Source: Membranipora membranacea (Eukaryota; Bryozoa; Gymnolaemata; Cheilostomatida; Membraniporidae). From it: DNA of 60,000 nt. The stretch covers positions 21,392,001 to 21,452,000 of the forward strand of contig OU612068.1 in NCBI GenBank assembly GCA_914767715.1. The letters run 5' to 3'. A model generated the notes under the pieces. The model saw nothing but the letters and a program-made list of their open reading frames with translations. It was not told the DNA's origin and ran no database searches. Positions 1 through 13,164 of this stretch are shown here, piece after piece. Numbering within the stretch: position 1 is the stretch's first letter; each line of letters begins with the position of its first letter. Made by a program: the position numbers and the translations under genes.

Positions 1-1514
1 GGGAAAGCTTTTCATCCCTGTGATACACCTCCCAACCTATCTGGTGATACCAATAGGTTTATATTATGACTAGACCGCACAGACTTTATTTTTACCCTTG
101 TATGAAAGAATATGCTGAAGCACTGGCCCAGGGGACTTCCTTCCAATATTGTGAGCAAAGCTTATAATCAGATAATCTATCAGGTTAAACAAAGCCTCAG
201 CCACACCCCAACCTGGAATAATTAAGGTTTCAGTTTATGCAAACAAAATCACATTACTGCAAATTCCCAAAGAATGCAGAAGAAATTTCTGGACGTTGAA
301 CAACCTAAGCAAGTTCATTCATCATTTCAGATTGATTGTTTTATTACAATCATAATCAATTCTTAGAGCACAGCATTCACATACCACCAGTATATTCTAT
401 GAATGAATATAATAGTTAGGACTGTTTTACACCCTGGTCCTGGTACTTGTTTACGCTTTAGATTTTGTATTCCATTGACTATTGTTTACTTTTCTCAATA
501 CGCTTCATGCTCAGGTAACCCAACAAAGGGATAATGATGGCACACCCATGAAAATCTATGTAATTACAGCCCTATAGCTGATCTGATGTCTAGTCACAGC
601 AGATAACAGATAGGCCTAACCCATAAGTGAATTATCATCAGTGTCTCACAAGCAGATAAATTTACTAAGCAGCACTGTTCAGATGAACGCCTTAGAATGT
701 AAGCTCATGGAAGGACAAGAAATGGGGAGCAGAACCCAACCCAAATTATGGCGATTATTACGATTTGATATATTCAGGAAATCATTATTATTAACAGAAT
801 TCCACTAAATGATAGGCCAAACTCGGTTTTGTTAGTTACCTATCACAAATGTCATAGCTAATGTAGATGCTGAATCTAATGAACATAATAAACACAACAC
901 GGGTCATTCTAAATTAAAGTGTAGATTAATGATTAACCGATTCTCCATACAATGAATGTAGACTTGTATGTGAGTGAAGAGTGGGATGTGAGTGAGTGTA
1001 CATAAGCAGAGCAACAAATCTAAAAATCTAAACACCCTTCTTCTTACCTGACTATTGATTTAATCGACCTGAAGCATGTTATGAAGTGTTAGATAGACGC
1101 AGAGAACCTGATGATTTCACAGGAAGGTTTGGTGACTTGAATTAAATAGGAGTGCTAATGGCTTACATCAATGAACTCCCTCTTCATTGCTTACATAGAC
1201 TGCTTGCTTGAAGCTCATCAGGATTTAAGTGTATATGTTTGATTAATCGTATTAAAATGACTAAAAACTCCATTCATTAGCCAACTCAGGAGTAGGGCAA
1301 GGTCTGCTACTCCTGTGGTCAGTGTAAACGATGTGGAGCTCAAATTTGACATGCGTCAGCTACAGGAAGCTTTAATCAATGAACTAAACCTTTAGTTCAT
1401 TGCTTTAATACCATAACTAAGACCACTCATCTTTACAATGTCTGACAAATGAACTTTCTTATCAAAGTTAACATCATCAATCATGGTAGTACACAATAAT
1501 GATCATCATGACCG
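1..1514. other. Gene-free AT-rich sequence
   Basis: I read no convincing exon on either strand here; open frames are short and lack paired splice sites or recognisable protein motifs. A small hairpin (roughly 1382-1404, arms reading aatgaactaaa / ttagttcatt) is the only structure seen. The stretch could hold distal exons or regulatory DNA that cannot be recognised by eye. Confidence 0.5.
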
Positions 1515-1889
1515 GTTTCAATTAGAACAGTCGCTGGCATTGGTCACTAAAATCTGTAATTTATATGAGATTAATCAATAACCATAGTGACTGCTATCGA
1601 AAACTTACCCACTTAGAAGGTGGCAACTGATTCAATTCAGTCGTTAGCAACAGATTTTAATGACCATCATGAGTGGGCTCTTAAAAGTTAGCACTAGCTA
1701 GTGACTAATACAATGGTTATTCCATTCTCCCTGGTTATTGAATCAGTGTTTATGACGACTTGTCTTGCATTTGCATAATAGGCACAGCACACAAAATAAT
1801 TACTTATGTTTTCTATACAATCTGCATGATATTGTGCATAAAACAATGCTATGAGTGAACGACCAGTTAGTGACTGTTATAATTGAAAC
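1515..1889. mobile_element. MITE-like element with terminal inverted repeats
   Basis: The left end reads gtttcaattagaacagtc and the right end is its near-complement, ending gactgttataattgaaac, so a 375-bp stretch is bounded by about 20-bp inverted repeats. A second, inner pair of complementary segments (tcactaaaatctgtaatt near 1545 and cagattttaatgacc near 1650) makes the whole element foldable. No transposase frame is present, so it would be non-autonomous. I could not define a clean target-site duplication, and the superfamily is not assignable. The motif tttcaattagaaa also occurs in the termini of the element at 29018-29267, which suggests but does not prove kinship. Confidence 0.5.
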
Positions 1890-4149
1890 TTGTCTTTCCT
1901 TCAAATAATTTCCATCATACTATCTATACTTGTCTTACTATCTCGAATTATGAAATTGCAATAAACCTATACTTACCACAGTCAGATGGATAAGCAGTAA
2001 CATCAGACCCCACTCTATGTGTACTTGATCATTGCAATGAATCCAAACACCTTTTTACAACTAAAGATAACTAAAAAGATTTGAACCTATGAGTTGGCTC
2101 TCTACTATTCATTTCATTCTATGAAGATGATGAGAAAAAGTAGTTTCTGTTTTGACACACTTCCGGTGTTTCCACTTGAAAATAGTATGAATAATGGAGT
2201 TGCCTTCTTAGTATCAGTGACAGGACAACTCCAAACACCAGTTTTAAATTTGGTGAAGGGAATTTGTCCCCACAACTCTCTGCTCCCTGGTAGCAGGGTG
2301 AATGGTAGCTGAGCAGGATCACACCCAAACTCCCTGTTCCCTGCTGGCAGCCTTTCACCAAACACATAATGATAAGGAAGGAAATCCTGGAATGACAATC
2401 AGAAACTATGATTATCAATTATACAATTCCATTTGACAAAGAGTAAGAATCCCAACTCATAGAATATTTTTTTTATAGTGAACCAACTCCTTGAGTGAAC
2501 TGACTATTTATTTAAATCTATTCTGCTTTTGATTGATTTCAAATGTTGTGTCCATTTTCACTTATTTTAGCCAAACAATCACAATCTTTCAACAGGTCGG
2601 CAGAAAAAGGTTGATCACAACTATAAATCAAATTACGCTGCGCTTCTTGGGATCCCCATATAATCGAGGAACCAAGCAATCAGTACTAGATTGTAAACAC
2701 GTTAGATAAAACTTCATTCGCATGTAAAGGCTACTCCAAATAACCGAGTTGTGAAGAAGAGCAGCCCCTGGGAACCCAGACGGATACTAACTGATAGGTT
2801 ATTATCAATACATTGAGCCGATCCATCCAAAGTTACAGTGATGCTCTGCATAATAGCTAAAACCAGTCTCTGTCCTTGGAGTAAACTTATCACAGCGACC
2901 ACATTTTGCCACAACCTAAATGAAAGGGGGCCGCTGTTCCAAGTCCCCTATAAAGGAATAATATTTGGGTTGATTGGGCGCTGGACATTCTTGTATATAT
3001 AATAAGTATGTAAAGGGAAATGGTATCCATTGGCTTAGAAATGCATTTGCAGTTTGCTTCTGTTGCATCAATTTAATTATATCCTCTGTCACAAGCATAT
3101 ATCTCAAAAAACAACTGTATTTTTTTAACCTTTTCTAAGCCACACTTGAGCAATCATGCCTAATACCACTTGGTAATTCCCATGATGATCATGATAATGA
3201 GTCAAACTGGCAGACCCCCATGTTTATTTCATCACCATACCGCTGTGAATACAAAACTTGCTTCATTATTCATACAACCTTGTTTGATTTCCATCATAAT
3301 GAGGAAGTTGCTTAAATTTGAATCTGAGCAAAAATTAACTAGCAGTTAGCACTGGAATGTTTGCAATGTTTATTTTTCGATATAAAAACCCTATTGTATA
3401 AGTCTTACATTCAGTTGGTTGCTTCCTGGATTTAATTATCCTTTCACATAAATCTGGCCTATTGGGCTATTGAGTAGCTGTCTTTGTATGTGTCACAAAA
3501 AGTCACAAACCTACGTACAAACAACGGAAGGAAAAACTAGCGACTCATGGTTGCAACAGGTATCTTGGTTATAACTGTCATCTTTAGAAAAGATTAGTCC
3601 TTCAACCTATGCCATTAGTAAAATAATGGCATAGGTTGAACTGGCGCAAGCCTCAAACAGTACAAAACATTTATTTTATGATTGTTTGTATTTGTCATCC
3701 TGTAACTCATTCATCTTCCTTCTGTTAGGAAATACTTGATTTTACCTAGAATTATACCCATTTCTTAGAATGAAGTATATTTTTATTATCCTATGGCTGT
3801 TCCTTGAATATGATTAACCAAAATCACTAATATGCCCATGGCAAGTCACTCCTGCTTACTCAATCATGGTTATAGAGGATATACAGTAGTTCCTTGATTC
3901 ACAGAACGAATGCCAGCCATATACAGAATCAACTTCAATGTGAAGGGAAACTGAATTGGCTAGCAAATGAGTAGCATGCATATATGTTAATCATCCTTAT
4001 CATATTGCACCTCGAGATAGATGAATATCCTTTTTAGTAAAATCTCCTATCGTATTCAGTTTATTTGGAAAGCTTGAACATCAGCGATCTATAGTGATCT
4101 ACTGCTTATGATAAACATTAGGAACTGGAGAGGGATCTGAAAGCTCATA
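1890..4149. other. Gene-free spacer upstream of the GPR157-like gene
   Basis: No recognisable protein-coding exon was found. Around 2249-2360 two loosely complementary segments (ttggtgaaggg and cctttcaccaa, with agcaggg / ccctgct inside) suggest a degenerate fold-back. The part next to 4150 presumably contains the promoter and 5' untranslated region of the receptor gene, but I see no clear TATA box or initiator to mark. Confidence 0.4.
3601..3640. repeat. Perfect 17-bp-arm hairpin
   Basis: Positions 3601-3617 (ttcaacctatgccatta) are exactly complementary to 3624-3640, with a 6-base loop gtaaaa. It lies in the spacer about 500 bases before the receptor start codon and resembles no other hairpin in the window in sequence. 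Confidence 0.85.
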
Positions 4150-7032
4150 ATGACTACACACCACTACACAGGAGTAATTAATACAACAACATGCGGAATT
4201 GTTTGTCACGAAAACAGTACAATACATTTCCCAGAAAAGCATGGACTTACGTGGACTTACATAGTATTCACGTTGGTAATGAGCGCATTATCAATAATTG
4301 GTTCATTAGTGATAATCATCTCTATACTAAAAATCTCTGAGTTGCAGACTGCTGGACGTAAACTTCTGATTTACCTATCTCTATCTGATCTAGTTCTCGT
4401 GCTTGGTAACATATTTGGTATAATATGGTGAGTAAATCATCCTTACAGATTTACTTTTTTATCTAGTCGTTTAATCACATGGAAAATAGTTGGGAAATTT
4501 TTTTTCAAAATTTCATATGTTATAATGAAACCTGTAAAACTGAAACATGTACGGGTATAACTTGGAACAAGTTTGTTCCCTCTGCGGTGGCGGAGGGATA
4601 TTGCAAAGTCAGGTATCGAGGCGCCGCAGAGAGAACAAACTTGCTCTAGGTAGAGCTAGTCAATACTGTGGATAGAGTTGTCCATCTAAAGTGCAGGTAC
4701 TGGTTCCCATAGTATACATGTTGGGGCCTATACTGCAAGAAAAACAACTTGCTACTCCTTTATCATCAAAGAGTTTGGGAAATTTTTCCCATTTTAGACA
4801 TCTTCTCAGAATCTCTTTGATAGTACAAATCACTACCTACAGTAACAATGGAATGAAAAATTATTTAGGCCTTGAATACTGACACTCTTCTCGATATCAT
4901 TATAGGACGCTAACTGTCACAGGTGGAGACCCAGATGGTGAGCAATGTCCATTACCTAAATGGAGTGACCACGGAGGTAGTAAATGGGCCTGTGCTAGCC
5001 AGGCAGCAATCACATCCACCGCATCATTAAGCAGCTTCTTCTGGACATCTTTTATAGCTCTTAACTGCTTTTTGACAACAGTCAGACAAAGCGACATTTT
5101 GACACAGAAGTTAAAATTTCTACCTCATGTCATAAGCTGGGGAATTCCATTAATCATACTGATATGGACAGGATTATATCATCGATATGGACTCGACTTG
5201 TGCACAGAAATATTTTGGTGGTGCTGGATTCGCAGATTCAAAACAGACGATAGCTCCTGGCAGCTTATAAAATGGCAGCTAGCCACAGGAAAGTTTTGGG
5301 AATTCAGTGCATACATATTTGTCACGGTGATGTATGGACTGGTTGTCCGCAGTGTCAAATCATATGTGAGTGAATTTCACCCTATTAGCAAGGAGTCATT
5401 GCTATTAGGCTATGCTGACATGTAGCCAAGAAAATGCAAACACAATTGCAAGCATAGTTTGCAAACCTTGTCAAACCATGTCAGTTTTCTTTAGCATTAG
5501 GCAATGCCAATCGCAGCACAACTGTAAAGGGTCTTCTGCTTCAGTGCTTTAATTTTATACATGGGGCCTTTTCTAACTCCAAAGGCTAAAAACATTCATT
5601 TTTTCCGCAGACTTGATTGTTTAATGCGCTACAGATACTTTTTATTGGTTGCAACAATAGCAATATCATTCGAGACTTTATGGCTCATGAGAAAATTCTT
5701 GTAATCCCTATACTACAAAAATATCTTATCAGTGAAAAGGTGCAGGTCTTTATTGTAGATTTTATGATTGCAGGTTAACCGAGTGGAGAGACACAGCGTA
5801 GCACAGCCATCCACTGATCCTAGTGAGCGGTTGTTACTTGGGCAAAATACTCAAACGTATAAAGACGCAAACAAGAAGCTGGTATTTGTGCCGCTTGTAT
5901 TCATTATAGCTCGAATCTGGGGGACCATGAGGTTTATTTTGGATCTGTCAAATGCAAAGCTAGCTGCAGCATGGCTAGCTCCATTGCAGGTCAGTGGTGA
6001 ATCTGAATCAGAATCAGAAGCATGTATTGCCCTGTATAATTGTTGCATTGTAAAACAATGAATCATGAACGGCTTGTCTGACACTAGCTGAGATGTTCAG
6101 TTATCGCCATTCTTCATAATAATCTTTATCTTATTACACCAGCATTTGATATGGTAATGCGTTGTTTTGAGTGATGTTATTGTGTTTTTTTCTAGTCTTT
6201 TATTGTTCTATATTATGTGGCAGTTGTTGAAAAGAAGTTTACTTCTTGATAATTGTTGCCACTTTAATGCCAAAAAAGAACTGGCTAAATTGGTTTGGTT
6301 GCTTCAACTTTATCAAAATTTTGAGATTGCAAGTCCCAGCCTTCCATTTGTACTATGCTACACACTCATATCAAATCGTAATATTATTACATTCACACTT
6401 TGTACTGCACTGATATCCATCTGCATGTTCCGTTTTATCGTATATACACATGCATAATAAAACTTTCACAATCAGTATTTGAAGGCCACATAGATTACCC
6501 TGAGAGATAAGATAAGAAGATCTGTTCACAAACATTACATGTTTATGTGTGATTGATGGGGTTTAATGGTTTTTATTCCAGGGATTAGGAGATAGTGCCC
6601 AAGGTTTTGCAAATTGCCTTGTGTTTGTACTGACAACTCCAAGTTTGAGGGAGAGACTTCCATGCAGACGACTGATTCCAACCAGCCCAACCCAAACACC
6701 TTCACCAGCAAAGGAAAAGGAGGCAAGCTAAGCAAGATTGATAAGTCCGAAAAAATTCTATTATCGTTGTTTTGTTGATGACTCAAACAAGATGGTCGCA
6801 CTGACCATACCCTCATTTTTTAGCCTTTTATAAAGGGCTAGATCAATTGCCTCCATAATAATATATTATATGAGAATAGCATCATGGTCATTATTCAAAT
6901 TCCTGAAACACAATTTTTTTCCTACAGAGTTCTTCATCAAGCGCTCTGGAAAGCACAGCAAACAAGGTGAAGGATTACGGTGCAGTAAGGAGAGCGATGA
7001 GGGATGAAACACCTGATGAGTCTAACCTTTAA
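4150..7032 (+). CDS. GPR157: GPR157-like seven-transmembrane G-protein coupled receptor
   Basis: Five exons: 4150-4427, 4906-5365, 5774-5989, 6582-6722 and 6928-7032, giving 399 codons plus stop; all junctions keep frame. Human GPR157 is about 335 residues. Exon 1 carries an extracellular N-terminus with two N-glycosylation sequons (N11, N22), TM1 (about 34-60), and TM2 starting with the family-like GRKLLIYLSLSD segment. Exon 2 covers TM3 to TM5, including SSFFW, HVISWGIPL, a WCWI motif and GKFWEF, all matching GPR157. Exon 3 encodes KLVFVPLVFIIARIW (TM6) and exon 4 FANCLVFVLTT (TM7) and the tail. The family couples to Gq at the plasma membrane and primary cilium in vertebrates; ligand unknown. 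The last intron needs a GC donor (gag|gcaagc at 6723). If it is not spliced, the frame stops at 6729-6731, giving 367 residues. The start is the first ATG before TM1. Confidence 0.85.
4565..4646. repeat. Inverted repeat in GPR157 intron 1
   Basis: The segment from 4565 (gaacaagtttgttccctc) and the segment 4621-4646 (ending agaacaaacttgctc) are complementary over about 26 bases with four mismatches, separated by a 30-base spacer. It looks like a short fold-back element lying in the first intron of the receptor gene, clear of both splice sites. Confidence 0.6.
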
Positions 7033-7829
7033 ACATTGAATTCCATATCTGGAATAGCATCATTAGCTTTCTTGTGCTAAACAATGGGATTGCAAAAATA
7101 GCCAGTCCCTAGTAGCATTCTAGGAAAGCCCAAATCAATGACATTGAAGGCAATTTATAACTGTTATAACTATTTCCCAGGCTATATGCTAGTAGGGATA
7201 GCCAATCAGATCAGAGTCAGATGAGTTCCTGTGTTGAGTGTTCTAACTGTATAAGGTTATATTGATGTTTCCATTCCATGAGAAGATTTAATTCAGTGCC
7301 TATAAATACATCTACCACTATTAAGCCCAAGAACATTTTGTTCTGATGAGCAGTGCAGTGAGAGGGGGGTTAGTTTTTCAGCTTATAGTTGCCCTCCACT
7401 GTGCACGATAAGACTTGTAATGGCAGGCTTGCGAAAGCCATGCACAGATCTATTGACAGTTGACACCCTTACAAACACTGAGATTTATGCTATTTTTGAG
7501 TACATGAGTTGTGCTGTTTATCCTATTAGGGACACAACTCTTGTGTATATATCAAACATTCTCGCACTTTTATCTTACATGCATACTCAATAAGTTAGTA
7601 TCACACTGAGCAATTGATTTTCCTCAAGTGCCTGCCTTACTTATTGCTCTTAGTATTTTTCGCCAAAGTTCTACCAGTTATTACATACCAGGCTCCATTT
7701 TTCATTTCTATATTTTTCATCATCATCTCAAACTAATTACCAAAACTTTTTATTTGCTTTTTCAAATAATATACGGGATGAGTGTATTTGATAAGAAATC
7801 AAGATAATTGAATGTCTCGCCACTAACAG
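7033..7829. other. Spacer downstream of the GPR157-like gene
   Basis: This contains the receptor 3' untranslated region and spacer. No AATAAA close to the stop and no exon-like frame with splice sites was seen. Confidence 0.45.
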
Positions 7830-7985
7830 GATCTAGTAAGTGGAGCCTCAACCTATAACCTCTGCATGCTGAAAAGGCTGTTTTACAATGCTCATTTATT
7901 ACCTTCAGGTAGTGGCTGTAGCTCAATGGGTAAGGATGCCTATCAAAAAAATGATCCCGTGTTTGATCCCTGGCCATTACAGAAA
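7830..7985. mobile_element. Degenerate tRNA-derived SINE fragments
   Basis: At 7911-7980 the plus strand reads like a decayed tRNA: tggctgtagctcaatggg is an A-box-like segment and tgtttgatccctggcc a degraded B box. Just before it (7835-7905) the text cctcaacctataacctctgcatgctgaa resembles the minus-strand tRNA head of the SINE at 19960-20195. Two SINE fragments in opposite orientation therefore seem to abut. Neither would fold as a functional tRNA. Confidence 0.55.
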
Positions 7986-9580
7986 AAGTCCAGTTCTAAA
8001 AGGCCAATAGCCAGTTTTATGAAAATTCATAGTAGAGGGTTTGTTGGTGCAGCCCATGATGCATGCTAAGGCTTGTTAAGGTACTTAGTCTGATCCAACA
8101 AAGGATTTCTAACGATATAGGCTGTATAACAATGCTGCATTGTATTTAACAAGTATGCTGTATTGTATTTAACAACAATATGCTGCCATTCATGCAACAC
8201 CCATCGCCAGCGACGGTTTTTATCGCTCATTTAGAACTGCAGGTGACTTTATTTTGTAATGGCGGATTACATACGTTGTTGTCAGGAAAAGTGTATGACC
8301 ACAATTGACCCTGTGCTGCTTAAAAAACTCACTTCGGTTTCTCACAGGGTAACACGACTTTAAACACGCATGAATTCATATGGTTGCAAACTTCACCTGC
8401 CAGTAGGCCTAGTATCAGTTTGTGTGTATTAAAATCTATGTTTCTTTTTGTCAGTCGACAATAAATTGTTGCATGTGGTTTGCAAAATGTTTTGTGTTTT
8501 GTCCTGTCTTTAGGATTGCTGTAAATTAATGATATCTCTCCCATAGCAGAAAGAAGATTATCATCATGCTAAATCCTTAGGCCTACTTCCATGAGTCACA
8601 ACTGATTAGTCTCTCAGGGTTGCAATTATATATGTCAATGTCTTACAAGAGACCAAAATACTCACAGTAAAACCAGTCCAAGGGGTTATTTTAAAACACA
8701 TTGTCACTAGGAGGCAAGATATGTGACAACAATGACAAGCTAAGTACTTGGATTGCAATTATTATTATATTACACTTCTAATCTATCTATAAATAAATAA
8801 TACTTCAGTTCAGTCCTTTTTTACTCTAGTCTTTAACTCGTAACTGATCTCATCTTTTGATATGGATATGTGATATGGACCTGCCCCAGATAGATACCTT
8901 TGAATACCTTTGAAGACTTCGTACCCAGCCGGCACAACTGTATCTAAACTATGTTGGAAAGATGTTTACCTTAGAGGCTGAACTACGTCTGCCTAATGTG
9001 GCAATCTGTCACGCTATTATATGTTGGAATGGTGCAATTTAGTAGACATTGTTACGATATATAAACTGCCTCTGCCACACATCTAACTAGAGGCTTGTAT
9101 ATATAGTAACCATGCGTTTTCTTGACAGCAAATTTATACACAATATATCATACCTCAGTATATATTTCATTTTAATTACGATTTATTAGATTTAATATCA
9201 ATTAGCATTTAGGAGGGTGATTCAGTCCATTGTGGATGTTAAGTATACGTAGTAGGCCCATTAGATCATTGGACTTCCACTAGTGTAGGGTAAGTCATTG
9301 AGTAAATCTCAGTGTAACTCTTAAATTATTTCGAATACAATCTGGTTCAATTTTATTCGCAAAAAACATTAAGTGGTGCTTAATGCAGGTAATTTAAACC
9401 CTGGCTATATATTAGCCTATTTCAAAATACTGACATGTATTAATGTTTCAAAGTTATTGAATAATGGTTTATTTAAATAATTATATTGCACTGTTGTGTT
9501 GTCACAAGGGCTTACCAAACGTTAGCAGCTTTCCAGGGGAGATAAATGCAAGTAATGTATACAAATTCAACAGATACGCA
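7986..9580. other. Gene-free spacer
   Basis: AT-rich sequence with no recognisable coding exon, RNA gene or repeat structure that I can support. Confidence 0.4.
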
Positions 9581-10087
9581 GTCATAAACGCATCGTTCCC
9601 ATGCAGTTTAGAGACTAGATTTGATTTTAAGAAAATGGAATACAACAGTGCAAAATAGAATTGCACACAATTTGAAGCCACACAGTGTTAGCAAACTAAT
9701 CGCAAAGCATTTTTTTTCCATATGATGCCAGTATTTTTGCAAATTACTCTCTAGTAAAGTAGCTGTAGTTACTGTGCAGTTACCATATTGGAAAAAACTG
9801 TGTTGCTTTGTATGCACCATTTATGCCTCTACGTGGTCATAAACGCATTATTCCCATGCGGTCTAGAGTCTAGATTTGATTTTAAGAAAATGAAATAAGA
9901 CAGTGCAAAATAGAATTGCACACAATTTGGAGCCACACAGAGTGTAGCAAACAAATGGCAAAGCATTTTATCACATATGATGCCAGTATTCTTGCAAATT
10001 ACTCTCTAGTAAAGTAGCTGCAGTTACTGCGCAGTTACCATATTGGAAAAAACTGTGTTGCTTTATATGCACCATTTATGCATCTAA
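9581..10087. repeat. 255-bp tandem duplication
   Basis: The unit starting gtcataaacgcat at 9581 repeats at 9836 and is similar throughout, including gcaaattactctctagtaaa and ccatattggaaaaaactg in both copies. Divergence is scattered, roughly one base in ten, so the duplication is not recent. No conserved reading frame is shared by the copies, which argues against a duplicated exon. Confidence 0.85.
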
Positions 10088-10345
10088 AAGATATTGAATG
10101 TTAAACGTGTACCATGCAACACAGAAACAATCCAATTGCGACATTGGAAACATGTTGCCGCATACAATGTGCCCGCTGGGTACACTCAGGAACTAAAAGT
10201 TAAAGGAGTGCCTCATGATTAACAGTGTGTTTAATGGTTAACGGGGGTTACAGCTGTATGCTGTTTAGTGTTGTCAGTCATCACTTTATTTCCAGCTAGA
10301 CGCTGTCTTTGGATTTATAGTTATATTCTCTAAAATCTAGCAGAC

Positions 10346-10555
10346 TCATTTGACATCCTTGACTTCTGACATTCCTGACAAGAGCATGTTGTAAAGCCCT
10401 TGTACTTGAGAAGCAGGCATTGATTGATCAATGAACTCCCTGAACTGAAGAGGGAGTTCATTGGATTGATTATTCTGCAGAATTAATTTGTCTGCATCTG
10501 AAATGTAGCTAAAATCTTTCAATGTCATATCAGAAAATGAAGCGGGTGTTAACGA
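10346..10555 (-). CDS. Possible terminal exon of an unrecognised gene
   Basis: Read leftward from about 10555 there is an open frame of some 67 codons preceded by a weak acceptor-like tttag. Its composition is soluble and protein-like, with segments such as LPLQFREFIDQS and QVQGLYNMLLSGM, and it ends in TGA at 10346. I do not recognise a family, find no upstream partner exon, and the frame contains a small hairpin (10433-10461). It may be chance. Confidence 0.2.
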   Translation of the reverse strand, partial: SLTPASFSDMTLKDFSYISDADKLILQNNQSNELPLQFREFIDQSMPASQVQGLYNMLLSGMSEVKDVK

Positions 10556-10860
10556 CTAAACCCATTAACAGTTGTCAATCTGGGTGAATGCTATTTTCAA
10601 AAGAATTCGCGAATTAGGTCAATATTTTGGACACGTGATCATAACAATCATAGATTTCAAGTAGATGACATAGAATTGGCCGGCGTGGGAAGGAGTAGAC
10701 AACTACCACTAATAAAACATATAATGTATTGAACCAGGTACAGGTGATTTAAATATCAGAGGAGTTTGCATTTGCACTTGGTATTAAGTTTGAAAGCTAA
10801 CCTTGGTTCAAAAGGTTCTAAATCTTGATTGAAACAGCCCAGGGACTCATTCAATATGTT

Positions 10861-12560
10861 GAGTGAGTTGTCCCCTCTTTCATCAAAACAACCAAATCTA
10901 TGTCATCCTAAGTAGTGTTATTTTACATAGATTTGGGGACTTAGTCTTCTCGGCTTGCTTTCCTCTCCGACGAACGAACCGCAGTATCAAACATATCAAA
11001 CACAGTCTGAATCTGTGATTTACTGCAATTAATTCTATTAATTCTTATGTATATGTAGTAAGTCAAGCTCAGGGGTTTGGGGGTTTCCAGCCTGTCTCAC
11101 TATCAAGGTGGATAGGGGGTGTCGCGGGCTGCGAGGGGAACTGATCCAATGCCTATATGGCACATATAAAATATTTTTACAGCAATACATTGAGGTTTAC
11201 ATTCATTCGAAAGCTTGTAGTGCTTGATTAATACAGAGAGTTGGTCCCTGATTAATACAGACGAGAAGCGCCAAATCGGTTTGTGTATGAGTGAGTTGTC
11301 CCCTCTTTGAACAAAACACCCAAATCTATGTTATCCTACGTTGTGTTATTTTACATAGAATTGATGACTTAGTCTACTTGGCTTGCTTTTTCTCCAGATA
11401 AAGTGTACAGCAGTTTCAAACATATCAAAAATATCGAACACGGTCTGAATATGTTATTGACAGCAATTAAATGTATTAATTCTTATCTATGCGTCGTGAG
11501 TCAAGCTCAGGGGTTTGGGGGTTTCCATCTGATGTCATCGAGGAGGATACGGAGTGTCGCGGGTTGTAAGGGAAACTGATACAATACCTCAATGGTACAT
11601 AAAACATTAATTTTACAGCAATACATTGAGGTTTACATTCATTCAAAAGGTTGTAGTGCTTGATTAATACAGAGAGTTGGTCCCTGATTAATACAGACGA
11701 GAAGCGCCAAATCGGTTTTTGTATGAGTGAGTTGTCCCCTCTTTGAACAAAACACCCAAATCTATGTTATCCTACGTTGTGTTATTTTACATAGAATTGA
11801 TGACTTAGTCTACTTGGCTTGCTTTTTCTCCAGATAAAGTGTACAGCAGTTTCAAACATATCAAAAATATCGAACACGGTCTGAATATGTTATTGACAGC
11901 AATTAAATGTATTAATTCTTATCTATGCGTCGTGAGTCAAGCTCAGGGGTTTGGGGTTTCCAACTGATGTCATCGAGGAGGATACGGAGTGTCGCGGGTT
12001 GTAAGGGAAACTGATACAATACCTCAATGGTACATAAAACATTAATTTTACAGCAATACCTTGAGGTTTACATTCATTCAAAAGGTTGTAGTTCTTGATT
12101 AATACAGAAAGTTGGTCCCCGATTAATACAGACACGAAGCGCCAAATCGATTTTTTTATGAGCGAGTTGTCCCCTCTTTGAACAAAACAACCAAATCTAT
12201 GTCATCCTACGTAGATCTATTTTACATAGATTTGAGGACTTAGTCTACTTGGCTTGCTTTTTTGCAATGATGAACGGGCAGTGTTACTAAAAAATCATTA
12301 TCGTATTAATTCTTATGCATGTGTACAAAATGATGTAGTGTGTCTAACCAAAGAATTTTAATGATTGCAACTAGTGTCAACAGCGAGAATGGAATGTGCC
12401 ATGAATAGTATTTGAATCATAAACAATAGATGGTATATATATGAAAGAGACGAGGGACGCCAACAATATTTTTATGAGTTTACTCTCTGGCCTACAACCA
12501 AATCTACGTCATACTATGTAGGACTGAAAAACATAGATTTGAAAATTTAGTCTATTTGAC
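10861..12560. repeat. Tandem array of about 430-bp units
   Basis: The marker gagtgagttgtcccctcttt, or gagcgag in the last copy, begins units at 10861, 11289, 11725 and 12160, giving periods of 428, 436 and 435 bp. A fifth, strongly decayed copy is visible near 12480-12560. The middle units (11289 and 11725) are nearly identical to each other, while the outer ones are more diverged, as expected of unequal exchange. Each unit holds the inverted pair aaatctatgt / acatagattt or a close variant about 15 bases apart, retained even in the decayed copy. No coding frame spans the units. Confidence 0.88.
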
Positions 12561-12907
12561 TGGATTCACAAGCCAATGCATTGCTCAAGGTCTGGTTGAC
12601 CAACTGCACTTAACCATGTTAGCTCATATATTTTTATATAGAAAACAACTCAGTAGTGTTTGAAACCAAGGAGTAGAATGCAAAGATCAATTCCATGTTT
12701 TTTCACGCTACAACATAGATCTGATTTCACTGATCAGAGAGTGGATAACTCTTTATGATGTCAATTTTGTTACAATTCTAGGACTAGGATCTTGTACACT
12801 CAAGTCCTGAAAATATTCAAATATCTGTGTGTGACTAATTAAGTGATGTTCAACTAATATATTTTTGAAGATATACCGATCACCTTCTTACATGTAAAAA
12901 TAATACT

Positions 12908-13110
12908 GAAATAAACAACAGGTTTGTAGGTTTAGAGGCATAAAAAGCATAGAAGGCACAGAATTCATGGATTACAAAATTGAAATAAACAACAGGTTTG
13001 TAGGTTTGCTTTTGAGAATAAAAGTTTATGTAAAAATACTGCATAGAAGGCATAAAAGTCATGGATTATAAAATTGAAATAAAGAACAGGTTTGTAGGTT
13101 TGTCTTTGAA
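12908..13110. repeat. Three-copy short tandem repeat beside the CaRF-like gene
   Basis: The phrase gaaataaacaacaggtttg, or a one-base variant, begins at 12908, 12982 and 13076, with catagaaggca and tcatggatta shared between units. The spacings are 74 and 94 bp. It lies just past the stop codon of the leftward gene ending at 13165 and may fall within its 3' untranslated region. Confidence 0.75.
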
Positions 13111-13164
13111 CATTTATAGGAAAAAATGAATGATTGCAAGGTATGCAAGTTTGTATGATATGTC

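Noticed and set aside
5366-5425. Continuation of GPR157 exon 2 to the stop after 5422
   Set aside because: The donor after 5365 (tat|gtgagt) splices in phase to exon 3, which carries the TM6 sequence of the family. Reading on would truncate the receptor.
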